Shown here piece after piece: positions 12,202 through 12,597 of a stretch of 12,597 nucleotides of DNA. Location: the NCBI GenBank assembly GCA_003645745.1, contig QNCH01000022.1, positions 1-12,597 on the forward strand, read 5' to 3'. The position numbers were made by a program, and so were the translations under genes. Numbering within the stretch: position 1 is the first letter of the stretch; every line of letters begins with the position of its first letter. The stretch is from Candidatus Omnitrophota bacterium (GTDB taxonomy: Bacteria; Omnitrophota; Gorgyraeia; B26-G9). The notes beneath the pieces were generated by a model, which was not told the origin of the DNA, did not search any database, and worked only from the letters and a program-made list of their open reading frames with translations.

Positions 12202-12597
12202 ATGTCTTTAATTAATAAGATTAAAAATAAAAAAGCATGTTGCGCTGTTATTGGGCTTGGTTATGTGGGGCTGCCTCTTGCTGTAGAATATGCTAAAGCA
12301 GGATTTAAGGTTATTGGCATTGATTTAGATGATAATAAAATTAAAGCAATTTCTAATCAAAAATCTTATATTGCTGATGTAAGCCAAAAAGATTTGAGCG
12401 AAGTGGTTGGCTCTGGAAATTTAAAAGCTACAACTGATTATTCAATTTTAAAAGCAGTTGATACAATTAATATTTGCGTGCCTACTCCTTTAAGAAAAAG
12501 CCGTGACCCTGATATTTCATATATTGTTTCTGCGTGTGAACAGATCAGCAAATATTTGCATAAGCAACAGCTAATAATACTTGAAAGCACTACTTAC
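12202..12597 (+). CDS. UDP-N-acetylhexosamine 6-dehydrogenase family (nucleotide sugar dehydrogenase), 3'-truncated
   Basis: The first 132 codons of an NAD-dependent UDP-sugar dehydrogenase run off the window end. The start MSLINKIKNKK leads to the Rossmann motif AVIGLGYVGLPLAVEYAKAG (15-34), with Asp at the second strand end (VIGIDLDDNKI). VPTPLRKSRDPDISYIVSA and ILESTTY are typical of the WbpA/WecC/TviB branch that oxidises UDP-GlcNAc, UDP-ManNAc or UDP-GalNAc to the uronic acid, rather than UDP-glucose dehydrogenase. The catalytic Cys and Lys lie beyond the window. AAAGGA (12191-12196) precedes the ATG, 14 bases after the glmS stop, so it is in the same operon and could use UDP-GlcNAc that depends on GlmS. 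Confidence 0.9.
   Translation, partial: MSLINKIKNKKACCAVIGLGYVGLPLAVEYAKAGFKVIGIDLDDNKIKAISNQKSYIADVSQKDLSEVVGSGNLKATTDYSILKAVDTINICVPTPLRKSRDPDISYIVSACEQISKYLHKQQLIILESTTY

Noticed and set aside
1..12597. CRISPR array, tRNA or rRNA genes, or a defence system
   Set aside because: No regularly spaced repeats, cloverleaf or rRNA-like segments were seen, and every long frame has a housekeeping or polysaccharide assignment.

Overview
This is a low-GC bacterial window with tightly packed genes, every one of them on the + strand, and two kinds of dispersed inverted-repeat element in the intergenic spaces. The gene set (cyclodeaminase-type cyclohydrolase plus FolD, an exosortase-style polysaccharide export trio, MITE-like palindromes) fits an anaerobic, C1-metabolising, Gram-negative-type lineage such as Candidatus Omnitrophota. 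That placement is an inference from gene content and style; no phylogenetic marker was tested.

Layout. (1) 2-934: the C-terminal part of an O-antigen ligase/polymerase-like membrane protein with a TPR tail, cut by the window start. (2) 935-1508: a 574-base gene-free stretch holding a 173-bp terminal-inverted-repeat element (copy 1), an inverted pair of a second repeat family, and a good sigma70-type promoter for the next gene. (3) 1509-2918: a Si-type citrate synthase with an N-terminal extension and an unusual internal insertion. (4) 2919-3211: a spacer with a second inverted pair of the second repeat family. (5) 3212-7264: a close-packed run of serS, a formimidoyl/methenyl-THF cyclodeaminase-family gene (fchA-like), folD and an FAD/NAD(P) oxidoreductase. 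(6) 7242-7419: copy 2 of the element, which overlaps the end of the oxidoreductase gene and supplies its last seven codons and stop. (7) 7447-12597: a polysaccharide operon comprising a Wza-like exporter, Wzz-like chain-length regulator, BY-type tyrosine kinase, glmS and a UDP-GlcNAc-type 6-dehydrogenase cut by the window end.

How the parts work together. GlmS makes GlcN-6-P, the entry to UDP-GlcNAc; the terminal dehydrogenase would oxidise a UDP-HexNAc to the uronic acid; the Wzz/kinase pair regulates polymerisation and the Wza-like protein exports the chain. The partial Wzy/WaaL-like gene on the left belongs to the same theme but is separated by about 6.5 kb of central metabolism.

The main point for a second look is FolD. 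The three residues that the family uses for the cyclohydrolase half-reaction (Lys, Gln and Asp of the K54/Q98/D121 set in E. coli FolD) are all replaced (Gln53, Gly97, Glu120), while the dehydrogenase framework is kept. The gene immediately upstream is from the family that includes stand-alone methenyl-THF cyclohydrolase FchA. This suggests a split of the two activities between neighbouring genes. Other notable points are two same-orientation copies of the repeat element bracketing the metabolic block, and a perfect 16-bp inverted repeat inside glmS.
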